The position numbers were made by a program, and so were the translations under genes. The notes under the pieces are model-generated. The model was not told the origin of the DNA. It searched no databases and was given only the letters and a program-made list of their open reading frames with translations. This document shows positions 47,785 through 59,144 of a stretch of 64,000 bases of DNA, one piece after another; the first letter of the stretch is position 1, and each line of letters opens with the position of its first letter. The DNA is from Amanita rubescens. Taxonomy: Eukaryota; Basidiomycota; Agaricomycetes; Agaricales; Amanitaceae. Location: contig WION01000047.1 in NCBI GenBank assembly GCA_015039365.1, positions 207,940 to 271,939 of the forward strand, written 5' to 3'.

Positions 47785-48570
47785 CTAAGGCTTCCTGCCT
47801 TGAACAAGTCAACTTCCCACATCTCGAGAGGCACATGGACATTCCCACCGCTCTCCTCAAATTCTCCGTTTATTGTTCTGACGACCGCAGTATGACCTTG
47901 TCACCATGGCTCGTTTCATTGTCTTTTGAATTGATTCCAAGCCTTACCTTCAATTTACCTACTTTCACCCCCAAATCCTGTAAACATGAGACTTGAATGT
48001 ATGGTGTTTTGAGCTATACATTTTGTTGAAAGAGATGCTGCTAGTGGCTGTGCAGAGTGTCACAACACCGTCCTCCCCTCGTACTCGCCCAAGACCGTCT
48101 GACTGCGACATCTTCTGGTTAGACCTCGTGCTTGTGTCTCCTGTCGAACACCACGACCCACGAGCGATACTACGAAATCCTCTCGACCATCCACCTGCAG
48201 AGCCTATGATTCTATGCCTCCCTTTTTACCGCACTCCCTTCAACGGACCGAAGGAGCACATCAGGAAAACGTCATTCTCGACTTTGAAGACTTGAACTTT
48301 CACACAGGTACTATGCAGAGACCCTTACTAACCACGCTGCTGCTTTCATCAATTATATACTTACCCGCGGACGAAAATAACTCGGTGGTGGCAACTCTGA
48401 TTCAAGCAAAACGATGTAAATGGGCCAACGAAGAGTGCCCCTTGCGTGCGGACTGCTCTGCGGCGATGTGTACTCTCTCATTGGACTAGTATCAGTTACA
48501 TGGTTTTCTCATTATTCTCCTCCGAGCTTTATCGGATGAGCGAAAGCGGTTACAATACAATACAAGGGTA
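47785..48570. other. No gene recognised
   Basis: Two overlapping plus-strand frames of 90-100 residues (47993-48295 and 48214-48489) lack domains and splice context. Possibly decayed sequence belonging to either neighbour. Confidence 0.35.
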
Positions 48571-49626
48571 TTAGCGCAACTCGACCTCATTGTTCGTCGT
48601 CGACTCGTTGTAATACAGATAGGGGTTGTCGTCCAGATCAATTGGATCATCACCATCGGCCTCCGGCGTCAAATTTGACATCGCCATCTCCAAGACGTAC
48701 TGGAAGCACCCCAGCACAGTCGACAAGTCCCCGCGGATGACATCAAGCAGCCTGCTCTGTTTGAGGACCCCTTCATGTGTAATAGTTGCAAAGACGTAAG
48801 AGAGACCATCGGTTGCAACGCCATGGACGGATGTATCGCTTCGTCCTCCATTGACGCGCGATTGACGGAGACATGCCAGATACACGACGAGTTGAGCTAA
48901 AACGTTGTCAAGGTTGCCATGGAAGTTGGCCTCGACGCAGAGCAGGAGCGAGTAAAAGAGCCGATTGGATCTGATTCCGACGCCATAATCAACACGACCG
49001 TAGACAACGGTCTTCGGGGTTGTCTCCATTTTGTGGGTGAATGAAACGTCGCAGTGTACTTTGACAGTATCCCAAGGTGTTGGTGTACGTCGGCCGACGT
49101 CAGTTGACTGAGTTGCTGAAATGCCAGAAACCTCGTCTCGCTGAAGTTTTTTGTGTTCAAGTAGAATCGCCAACAAAATGTTTAACCAACTCACTATTGC
49201 CGCTATGCACTCGCACAGAAGGAAGTCCACAGCAAATCTACATGCCGTCTTGCTCGATCGATCGTAGATTTCAGTATAGTTTTCCAAGAGCGACACTAAT
49301 AAGGCCCTTCGTCAAAGTTGCACGATTGAATAAAATCAGGGAGAAATTTTACCAAGGCACGCCGATGGCTGAAAGGTCTTGACGTCTGGCAACACCTCAA
49401 TCTTCCACTGATCCTCCAGTGCGCGACTGTACGCGAGGTCAAAGTCCAGAACAGCCTCGTCGAGTGTGAACTCCTTTGGGGCCTTGCGTATGCACTCCTT
49501 TTCTTCAGCTTCTACCCGACGTTTCAACTCCTCAATAATGCTCAGAGCAACGCCGTCTGCAAGCTTGGAAGTATTGGCGATAGCGAAGAGCCTTTCGAAG
49601 AACAAATCCGTAGCCTTTGAATGCAT
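48571..49626 (-). CDS. PD-(D/E)XK-like protein with altered active site
   Basis: ATG at 49626 (MHSKATDLFFERLFAIANTS) begins a first exon that ends near ...FQPSA. An intron joins KTACRFAVDFLLCE, and after another likely intron the main domain follows. The core reads VVYGRVDYGVGIRSNRLFYS, LLLCVEANFHGNLDNVLAQL and VVYLACLRQSRVNGGRSDTS, then VATDGLSYVFATITHEG. G-R-x-D-Y...E-x-K with a Gln-rich helix after it is the PD-(D/E)XK pattern; here the expected Lys is Asn (VEAN), so catalysis is doubtful. The acidic C-terminus ends NNEVELR at 48571. Such genes are multicopy in Agaricomycetes and often lie beside CRN or HET genes. The role is unknown. Exon joints are approximate. Confidence 0.55.
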
Positions 49627-49938
49627 GGTGAGCAACAGAAAGTGCCCTATGACCAGTCACATCACGTCAATTGAGTGCTGTACAAGAGTAATATTTCGGC
49701 AATCGTGAAATCGTTCCCTGCCTGTGGTGTAAGTTTCCTCCTTGTATTAGACTGCCCTTGTACGGTATTACTAGTTCTTTGATTTCCGTAAATGCAAGAA
49801 ATCTGTGCAGTAAATTTCATATATGCCTAGTAGTCGTGAAACGTAAGAGTCGTGAGGTAACGGAAAGTTGAAAAAAGGATATATGCCAATGTCGTGTGAA
49901 TAGGATAATGTCATGAATTATGGTGTCAAGGGACGCAT

Positions 49939-52690
49939 CTAGTAATAAACGATCATTAGTAGTTGATCCTTTTCTCTATGCGCCTGTCCGGCTGGGGTGA
50001 CGCTTTCGCCCATACGTTTTGCTTGAATACTGCTGAACCTCTGCAACTCTTCTGGTTTGACGGACACCTTGCCCCCCAAACCAGCCCTCCAGGTAGCCCG
50101 ACGAATGAAAGAAACACGGTTGGAATACAAGGACTCCTGAATGGATGTAGCGCGCGACTGAGTTCGCACCTGGTGACGCAGCCACTTGATGATAGTAAAC
50201 TTCATCCCAAACTTCATCCAATCGAGAGGAATGAACCAGACAATGTTCTACCAGCTCGTTTCAGTCCTGCCCTAAAGATTCAATGAAAACGACATAACAA
50301 TGCCGATCCATCCACCAGAGATGGCTGCAATGTCAGTGAAACCCCAATTACCATAGGCCGCAATAATGGACGAAATAAGCTGAGAAAAGCAGAACGCGCC
50401 CACAAGTGCATATGAAGGTTGCTCCATGAAGAAGAATCCGTGTGAACGTGTAACAAAGATGAGCGCCTGAGAAATAATGGAAACTTGAAGGTAGACAATC
50501 ATATGAAGTTGACTATCGTTGGCCTTCGGGGGATCGCTTTCGAGAGCAACACCAAACTTGTCTTGGAAGAATTGTGTCTTGAGAATGATTGCAACCAGTG
50601 CAATACTAAGAGGGAGTCGTCAACTACAACTCAAGTTGAAAGGCAAGAAACTTACGTCGACACGGCAAGGTACAGACCATAGGCAATGGCGTAAGCGAAA
50701 ACTTCCCTCAGATCCCACGAGTCTAGCGTACTCGACGGAAGCACACGATCGAGAGACAGGGTCATGATGGAACCGTCGTTGAGGAGGGCAATAATCAGCA
50801 CCATAAATGTTGGGAAATCAAACTTGAAAGCGAAAGCCAGGATGGAGAAGCAGACAACGATACGAATAGTGACGGCGCAGGCGTAAATGGAGTAGTTGCG
50901 CATACGTTGGAAGATAATACGAGATCCGCGAATGGCGTGGACGAAAATGGAAAGACCTGGTTCAGTCAAGACAATATCGGCTGCGCCACGGGCAGCGTCC
51001 GTAGCACCCTCGACAGCGATACCGACGTTGGCACGAGAGAGAGCTGGGGCATCGTTGGCACCGTCACCAGTCATAGCGCAAAGATGACCGAGGCCTTGAA
51101 GACGCTTGACAATTTCATACTTGTGGTCGGGGAATACGCCAGCGAAACCATCTGCATCAAGAATCAGGTCGTCGAGAGTGCTGAATTTGCCGCCGGGGGG
51201 TGGACCGTCCTTCAAAACTTTGACAGATCGCCGAGACCGAGACGACGTCCCGTTTCCTGGGCAATAGCTAACTGATCACCAGTGATCATCTTGACCCTGA
51301 CGCCGAGAGTAAGGGCATCGTCGATTGTTGTTTTAGTATCTTCGCGAGGTGGGTCGATGACGGGGAGCAGACCGATGAGCTCAAAGCTATTGCCTTCGGC
51401 TTCCGGATCATCACCTTCCAATTCTTCATATGCGACGGCAAGGGCACGGAGACCACGAGAAGCGAATTCCTCGACGTCGGCCTCGAGACGATTTTCAATC
51501 TCCTCGGTCTTGTTACGTGTGCAAAGCTCAATGATGATACCCGTCATGCCCTTCGTGACCCTCTTCAGTTTACCTGTTCCTTCCTCGCGGTAGGTGGCTT
51601 CCGTGCGTTTGTCAACATGGTTGAAGGGCTTGAAGTCCAAAATCTTGATGCCAGCGCGGGCACGCGGCAAGTCACCCAAAGCGGTTGTAACGGCGGCATC
51701 GATGGCATCCTGATTCTCCGTACGTGATGCGTATGCGGATAGGAGAATGATGACCTGGCCTCTGCTGAGAAGGGTCCGTATGTGCGAAGGGTATTGCGAT
51801 CAATGATCAATTTGTTCGTCGTCAGAGTGCCGGTCTTGTCGGAACACAAGATGGTAACACCCGCCAATTCTTCAATGGCGGTGATACGTGTGACGATGGC
51901 CTTGTGCTTTGCAAGTTGTTGCGCACCGACGGCCAGTGTGACGGATAAGACGGTCGGCATGGCAATAGGAATACCACCAATCAAGAGGACGAGGATATCG
52001 TTGAGACCACGGCGGTACTTGTAGCGGAATCCAGCGTACAAGCAGAAAATTTCGTCGATGATAAAGATACCGATGCTAGCAATGCAGAACGTTCCAATTT
52101 GTGCCAAAATCTTTTGTAGATGACCAGTATTATCGTCATCGTGACCAACAAGGGATGCAGCACGACCGAAGAAAGTGTTGGCACCAGGAGAGATGACGAT
52201 ACCCTTCGCTTCACCTTTTTTACATGTTGAACCGCTACGAATAGAATGAATAAAAACACTGAACAAAGAACGACTTTAGAAACATTGGTCACCCACTTTC
52301 TTGGACTGAGAAAGTGATTCACCGGTGAGCGCAGCCTGATCGATCGACACATTGACAGCCTCGCTTAGACGACAATCCGCGGGAACAATGTCACCAATTT
52401 TGAATGCAATCACGTCACCAGGCCCGAGATTAGCGGATTCAATTTCTGACCATGAGCTGTCGTGTTTAACCTTTGCTTTGGGAGCAAGCGAATCCATGAG
52501 CGCCCTGACAGCATTACCAGCATTGTGCTCTTTGTAGAAACCAATCGCACCAACGAAATCTTCCCAATCTGGTGGGCTGCCATCACCATTGGATAGGACG
52601 ATAGCAACTAAGGCAGCTGCTTCCATGACCCAAGACAATGGATTCCACATGAAACTCTTCGCTCTCTAGTTGGTTGGGACCGAAAATTTG
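49939..52690 (-). pseudogene. Plasma-membrane H+-ATPase (PMA1 type), frameshifted
   Basis: The sequence follows a P3A H+-ATPase almost end to end: [51 protein letters not shown] (phosphorylated Asp), [64 protein letters not shown], then DWMKFGMKFTIIKWLRHQ and the regulatory tail SLYSNRVSFIRRATWRAGLG and KVSVKPEELQRFSSIQA. It is broken by small deletions: before FMWNPL (~52,650, frame lost), in the second membrane helix (DFVGAIGFY lacks ~10 residues), after FSAE (~51,745, frameshift), and after LGLGD (~51,212, frameshift with ~5 residues lost). The N-terminal ~80 residues are absent. The intact housekeeping PMA1 must be elsewhere in the genome. Confidence 0.85.
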
Positions 52691-53240
52691 AGGGAGTGTT
52701 CCTAGCCGCTGTTTTGACACGAGTGGCAAGCATTGGGATGCCAGAGTGAGAGATAGCGGGAGAGCTCCTGCTTAAAAGTACTTTAATCGCTACTCTCGAT
52801 GCATATGTATGGATACACTCACGTCAACCACAGCGGGTTTAAATTCCCTTTCCCAATCAGACTTTGGTTCGGAGTCGTACGCATCCACAATTTCAGCAAC
52901 GGCAATGACGAGCTCGTTCTCGACCACGTTTCTGCCACGTCCTGCGTTGAAAGCCTGTCCTTTGTCGCGCTTCGTTTTCTCAACGTCTTCTATGCCCAGA
53001 AGGAGACCAGTCAAACATGCCAAGTGCATTATGGCCTGGCCGCCTTGCAAGCCCTTCACGATGTCTATTGCCCATTGAGCGATAGTACTCTGGGAATCTC
53101 TGGAGAAAAGAGAAGCTACAGCCTACAGTTGACTGTAATTCAAAAGCTTTTTCGAATACTTGTAATTTGAGGTGAACCGCGTTTCGGAATGCGGTGGATA
53201 GTGACTGGAGTGAGATCTGAGGTCGTGAAAAATACAATGG
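52691..53240 (-). pseudogene. Fragment of an unrecognised helical-repeat protein
   Basis: After an acceptor near 53,112 the frame gives AVASLFSRDSQSTIAQWAID, IVKGLQGGQAIMHLACLTGL and LLGIEDVEKTKRDKGQAF, then ELVIAVAEIVDAYDSEPKSD. An intron at ~52,750-52,805 can continue it to LSLTLASQCLPLVSKQRL, directly abutting the first PMA1-like residues. The repeated amphipathic helices look like HEAT/ARM sequence. No start or end is present, so it is probably a captured piece fused to the 5' end of the ATPase remnant. Confidence 0.4.
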
Positions 53241-53384
53241 AGATGATACATACTGCAGCAGTAGCTAATGGAGTTGGAAGAGGTTGAATATGAGCAAGGT
53301 GATGTGAAAGTGTTGCTTGGACAGCTGAAAGTGACGCTATGGACTCATGTTAAAAATACAATAGCCATGTTAATAACATATGTG

Positions 53385-54275
53385 AAATGATGAGAGCTCA
53401 AAGGGTAACTAGTTAGTGTTTCACGACGAGGCATGTTGGCCCTAGAAGGCATTGTAGGGGCCCCCTCACCCGATCAGCATGCGTTACTAGTAAAGTGTAA
53501 CAAACGTGACAAGCTTAAAGCCACGTTTCGGACGTGCCCTGTCTCATGGTGAGCATCCAGTGGTGCTGTTCTGGAGGTGTTATTAATTTTCCACCTATAT
53601 ACCAGCAGCGCTCACCAGTGACCTCGCTTGTAGGTTATTAGAACAACGAGGCCGCTTGCACCCGGTTGCTTCCACCTGGGACTCGGAAGTTCGCATAGCC
53701 ACGCTATTTCACCATTTGAGCACGAGGATACTGAGCTGCCGATCCATGAGCAGCTCTCTCTCCTGCATAAGTATTTATCAACTAGTACTTCCCAGGTCAC
53801 CAACAACAGTATCATGTTGTTCCAATTTCTTTCCTCTATCTGGAGGCGCATTATAAGTTTAACAGCCTTCTTATGTGAGCACTCTCTCGCAACGATCCGT
53901 TGCCTATGCGACTAAACTCGACTCTCGGGGGCTTTTAACCTCTTTTGGGGGGACTTGCCTCTCCCAAGTTACTCCCTCACATTATCAGAATAATACGTGG
54001 GTCAAATATAATGCACCAGACAATGACACTAATTGTTTCCGAAGCAGTACTGAGTCAAGGATCGATTGGTGTCTGACCATGCCTAACGTCTCCGCAAACA
54101 TGCCTCCCCGTCCAGAATTCACCCCGTTCACAATTCCATACCTCTGTATGTCCACGCCTTATGATGGGAAAGGGTTCTGGACATATCCAGAGCGCCACGG
54201 TTGGATCATACACACAAAGGACCAGAAATGCCATGTCCTCTGTCCACCAGGCATTTGCCATGACGGAATGAGCCT
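53385..54275 (+). repeat. Direct duplicate of 43165-44029
   Basis: Promoter and 5' coding part of the intact HET gene. The shared block begins around gagctcaaagggtaact and includes the likely promoter. The two copies lie 9.3 kb apart in the same orientation. Confidence 0.85.
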
Positions 54276-56508
54276 GGCAGACCTTTCTAACCACACGAGA
54301 CAAGCCCAACCGGCGATACTGTCGCGTGCCGATGGAATCCCAGTCACTGCCGGTGACAAAGTTGCGTTCTTGCAAGCTTGGCTCTTCTTTGGAGTCCTCA
54401 CGGAAGTCTCCGCTTTATGCGGACTCGGGATTGATGTCGGAGCAGAGTTCATTGTTGACAATGGATCTATCTCCACTGCGAAGCTCAACGGCTTACCGGG
54501 GAAATGGTTCGCGGCTGCAGTGAAGAAGAATCGAGCAGGCGATCGTGCATTCATGGAACAAATTCTATCGATCGCGCGACACGCAGTTTTGATGCTTTCC
54601 GAAGAGCTCACCGAGGATGGTTCCCAGGCATTCGAGTATACATACACCGAATGTCGTGTCCTGCACTCTCTCGACATCACCGCCCGAATCGTCGCTCTAC
54701 ACCTGCTTTTACACGTATATATGCCCGGATTTATGGCGACCGATGAGAATGGATGGGGTCACAACAGGATCTTGAAAAGCGTGGACTGGACCAGTCGGGA
54801 ATGCGAGGGATTGGACCAATTGTCCGATATAGCACAGACAAAACTCGCAGAACAAGGCTGGTGCGCGAGCGAGATTGACCTACTAGCACCTGCCGACCTG
54901 GCCTTCGCATCCCTCCTCAGTCGTCCGAGAATCAGGGATCATTCTGGCTGTGGGGACGTCATTTGCAATGCATATCAGACAGATGAGACGACTTACGTTA
55001 CGAGGCATGTGCAGGACGGATGCACTTGCAACTTGGTGGATGTACCAACCAATCTTTTGGTCAATGCGTTGTCACAGGACAAGGTTCCGAAACTGTGTAT
55101 TACTGAGCAGTTGGAGTTACGAGTGGTTATGGAAGACAACTACCCATACATCGCGTTCTCTCATGTTTGTACGTACTGTCTATTTCGGTCTTCTCCTTCC
55201 TCCACTGATCTTCTATAAGGGGCCGATGGGCTCGGAAACCCGCACACAAACGCACTTCCTAGATGCCAGCTTCGCCGATTACGGGATCATGCAACCGAGC
55301 TAGACCGCATACACAATCTTGCATCAACCTCTGAATCAGCTGACTTGCCAGTTGCACTTTGGCTAGATACACTTTGCATACCCGTCAATCCAAGCGCAAA
55401 AGCGTACCGTAAGAAAGCCATCCAGCTCCTAGGGAAGACTTTCAACGAAGCAGACGCAGTTTTGGTTCTCGATCGGGAACTCGAGATCGTCGAATCTGCT
55501 ACGGCGTCGTTTTTGGAACTGGGGTTACGCATCCTATGCAGTGGCTGGATGAAGCGCTTATGGACTCTACAGGAGGCAACACTAGCAAGTGAGGCGCATA
55601 ACGCCAGCCCTCTGTACTTCCAGATGCGCGACGGACCTTTCTTGTACCAGAAATACGATCGCAGTAGGAGTGCGCCACGACGTGTCAACGAACGCACAAC
55701 CGAGATCCAGGCGGAGGAACGGACTCTACTTCACGACACTGGCGTGATGCTGGAGCTCGGGGCGCAACTACCATCCGTGGGCATGATACGCAATATGCGA
55801 CAAGGCTGGTCACCATTCAGGGTCATATACTCGGCCATAGAGCATCGGTCAACTAGCAAAGCCGAAGACGTACCGGTATGCATTGCCTCCCTGTTGGGAA
55901 AAGACCTATCTACCATCCTTTCCGGTGCGGACGTGGAACAACGAATGGCTAACTTCTACGTTCTCATGCGGGAAGTCCCACTTGGTGTGATGTGGTGCGA
56001 GGGACCAGAGAAGCTGAGCATCAAGCCGTTTCGTTGGGCGCCGCTGTCAATCGCTGCCTGCCCACAAACCACTTTCATGGGCTGGGAAGATTGTATTTGC
56101 GACCCTGCTGGCCTGCATGTCAAGTATGGTGGCTTTGTCTTTGCGGAGAGGGAAGAAGAACGACTCGGTTTGGAGGCAATTCTTCCCCATGTCATTGACA
56201 TGGTATCTGCTGAGACAGGTGGTGGATTAGGGCAACTTTTTGCTCTTCCACGACGGACAAGTAGGGAAATTTCGCTGCAGCAGAATTTAGCAGTGATTGT
56301 CAGGCATGATGACCATCCTGGTATGAATCCCACTGCCGCAATCGTGGTCATTGAGGGCACTACTGAAGTGGACAGTGTGATACAATTGACTGAATTCTTG
56401 TGCAGAATTGTTGGTTACATGTATCTTCAGCCTCCATATCGGGCTCCAGGAGGAACGGCAGTTCGTGTCCATGCCACAGGGGTCGATCAGATGTGGTGTA
56501 TAACTTGA
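54079..56508 (+). CDS. Large HET-domain protein
   Basis: The preferred start at 54079 gives MPNVSANMPPRPEFTPFTIP; the frame is also open upstream from 53875, but that part is the duplicated leader. The ~380-residue N-terminal half is rich in Cys and His (YLCMSTPYDGKGFWTYPERH, CHVLCPPGICHDG). It ends at PYIAFSHV, where an intron (GTACGT...TATAAG, about 55168-55217) splices to WADGLGNPHTNALPRCQLRR. The HET domain continues with LWLDTLCIPVNPSAKAYRKK and ILCSGWMKRLWTLQEATLAS, and the long C-terminal part ends at 56508. These are the hallmarks of the big Agaricomycete HET proteins with SHVW..G and WLDTLCIP motifs. They act in non-self recognition and cell death. No membrane segment. The partner copy at 43.7-46.6 kb is broken. 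Confidence 0.88.
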
Positions 56509-56898
56509 TCACGTCCCAAGCCTGTATGTACATATAACCTAACCATCCATAAAATTATGGCTTTGAAGCGCACCCCACGTGGCTTGCCGTAGTGCCCGTG
56601 TCGTACCCTCCTTCGCATAGCTGCTGCAATTGAGACTAAACCAATCCCGACTGGCGTTCAAGAAAAACTATTTCATTGCGACTGCAGTATTGAACTGAGA
56701 ATAGTCACCAGTCGAGGTAGATCATGCCTTTTCCTGCTCTTGATGAAGCCTGCACATTCTACGGGGCTCAGCCGTGATATGATCGAACATACTAATGGAA
56801 TTGAACCCTAGTACGGGGCAAAACATACGAACATTATCTCCAATAAAACTTATAGTACATGCATTATTGACTGCTAGCCCAAGAGCAAAATAAGCGAG
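56509..56898. other. Convergent intergenic region, no gene seen
   Basis: 3' flanks of the HET gene (+) and the Ish1/Msc1-type gene (-). Nothing recognisable on either strand. Confidence 0.5.
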
Positions 56899-58703
56899 TT
56901 AAAGCTCCCCACTAAGTCTCTCTCCACCTTGTTTCGCCGCTTCGCTCACCGTTTGGCGAGCCTGACTTGCGTGTTCCTGTGCCTCCGAAACTAGCGACTC
57001 CATCTGCTCTGCACGGCTCGCAGCTTTGTCATAAACGCTCTCTTTAGTGTGTTCGTACTTATCCTTCACACTCTCTGTAGCCATTTTGTATGCCGAATAA
57101 CCTTCATGAGCCTTCTCGGTTGCATGTTCTTTCGTCTCGTTCCAGGTGCCAGCGAGGATGCTCCAAATGCGACCCAAGCCTTCCTCGGCCTTGTAGACGC
57201 CCTCGTTCACAATGTCTCTAATCTTGTTAAGGGCTGCCTCTGCGTGGTTTTGTACTTGGATCCACCGAATACGAGTCTCCTCTAACATCGGAGCGTTAGA
57301 AGTGAGTTTGACGAAACATGATTGTTTGCTCACGCAAAAGACCCGGACGACTCGTTGGGAGGAACTCTTCACTTATTCCCTTTTCTCGCAAGTAAACGCG
57401 AAGGCGAGCGTCGGGCCATACAAGATATTCGGCTACTCTCGCAGAGTAAACGTTGTACCTGAAGAACGGTTAGCTCTTTGTTGCACTTGGTTATGAAATA
57501 TCGTACTTATCATTGGCCATTTTGATAAGCTCGTCGCGCTTGACTTGCGCATCGGTACGCAAAAAATTGTGGTGGATGAGCCAATCCCGAATGTCGTTAT
57601 CTGACCAGGCGTCCCAGAAGGTGTTACGAGCGGCCAAGTAATTGTCCCTACGCTCTTTGAGCAAAGAACAAATCGTTTGGGAATACCTCACTCACGATAC
57701 CATTCTAATCATTTTGTCTCTGGTCAATTGAGCATCGCTTTTGACGTAACCGTGCTCCACTAGCCAGTTCTTCAACTGCGATTCCGACCAAGTCGACCAA
57801 ACAGCATCTTTGACGCTGTAATGATATTTATTCATGAACGCACGCAGTTTGTCTCTGTTCTTCTCAGCGCCAGACTTGATGACGCCGTGCGTCACGAGCC
57901 AATCATGCTAAAACTCGTGAGCATGAAAATCCGTACAACTAAAAGACGCGTCATACCATAGCCGAATCGCTCCAAGCATCGTAAATTGGTTCTGTAACGG
58001 TCGCGTACGCATGTTTCATCATAGAAAGCAGCTGCTCCCTTGTCTTTTGCTCTTCGGGCTTCACCCATCCCTTCTTCTCCAAGTACGACCTCAGCTGACT
58101 ATCGCTCCAACTCGAAAAAACGTAATCCCTCGTGTCGTCCAAAACGCGGAAAGCATCCTTCGTAGATTGCGCTATCGTTCCCGTTGCCGAGCTCGCCAAG
58201 CTCGACGCACTCTCACTCAGCACGCTCGCCGTCGCGCTCGTGCGAGAGGCCAACGAGTGAGCAGCATTCCTGAACGAACTATACCTCGCCTTGGCAAGTA
58301 ACACCAAATGTTCCCGCGGGCCTTTTGGCGCTACAATACCTTGTTTGAGGAGGAACTGACGCAGCTGCGACTCGTCCCACTTGTCAAATACATCTTCCCT
58401 GATGTCTGTAAATGCTTGTTGAGCAGATTCGTATTGATCATAAGTCCATTTCGAGGCTGCGTCCCAGTTTTGAGCGACTAGAGACTGGAGATCGGATTGG
58501 GACACTGCTGAGCTCGGGACTGCGACATTGTGCGCCTCTAGCCAAGCGCTTAACTGAGCGGGCGACCACGAGGTGTAGGTGTCCGCATCCTTCGAGTCGT
58601 CATCGCTGGATTGCCACCAAGATGCAGTGGCGGTAGAAAGAACGAGTAGCAAGAAAAAGAAGGAGTAAAACCTGGGCAACATGATTGTCGGGTTTATCTC
58701 CAA
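56899..58703 (-). CDS. Ish1/Msc1-type stress protein with repeated Ish1 domains
   Basis: ATG at 58703, or more likely 58682 (MLPRFYSFFFLLLVLSTATA, a signal peptide). Ish1 repeats follow, each with a W-S/D-x-S-x-L-x-x-W/Y/F-L core: TSWSPAQLSAWLEAHNV, FDKWDESQLRQFLLKQGIV, FSSWSDSQLRSYLEKKGWV, DAWSDSAM + HDWLVTHGVI, STWSESQLKNWLVEHGYV, DAWSDNDIRDWLIHHNFL and a last, weaker one. Introns fall between the later repeats. The C-terminal ~120 residues are a LEA-like helical region (ATEKAHEGYSAYKM, then SVYDKAASRAEQMESLVSEA). Yeast Msc1 lies at the ER and plasma-membrane border; S. pombe Ish1 lies at the nuclear envelope and is induced by stress. The stop is at 56899-56901. Confidence 0.85.
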
Positions 58704-59144
58704 AGGATCGTGTTAATATAAGTCGCCACACCGCGAACTGACGTCACGGTCTGGGTTATGACGCACCCGTTACGCACACAGACACAAATAGAGAGAAAAG
58801 GTGCGGATTTTAATTCGTAGAGGATACAGCGAGTGAAACCAAAAACATCTCAATTGACAGAACGTAGCGAAAAGAAACGTGATGGATGACGGCAGCGAGG
58901 AACATTGTGTATAGACAAAAAGTTCGGAAATGGTAAACAGAAATACAGTGAAACGAGATATAGTCGGTGCCGTCGTCTATTACATGCATATTGTGACAGT
59001 ATAATGTGCCTCCTTCAGATGGCGTACGAGAAAATGCGAGATTTCATGCATGCACAGTGGAAATGTTGCAGTGGAAGAGAAATACCTGAATGGAAGTCGT
59101 AAGAAGACAAAAAGAGAGGAAATTACAGCGCATTTTTTCAATGC
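58704..59144. other. Intergenic region, no gene seen
   Basis: Promoter of the Ish1/Msc1-type gene (right of 58703) and 3' flank of importin beta, both on the minus strand. Short frames only. Confidence 0.5.

Noticed and set aside
43165..54275. LTR retrotransposon, with the two ~0.9 kb direct repeats as LTRs
   Set aside because: The repeats are promoter and 5' parts of HET genes. There are no TG...CA ends, no primer binding site and no reverse transcriptase between them.
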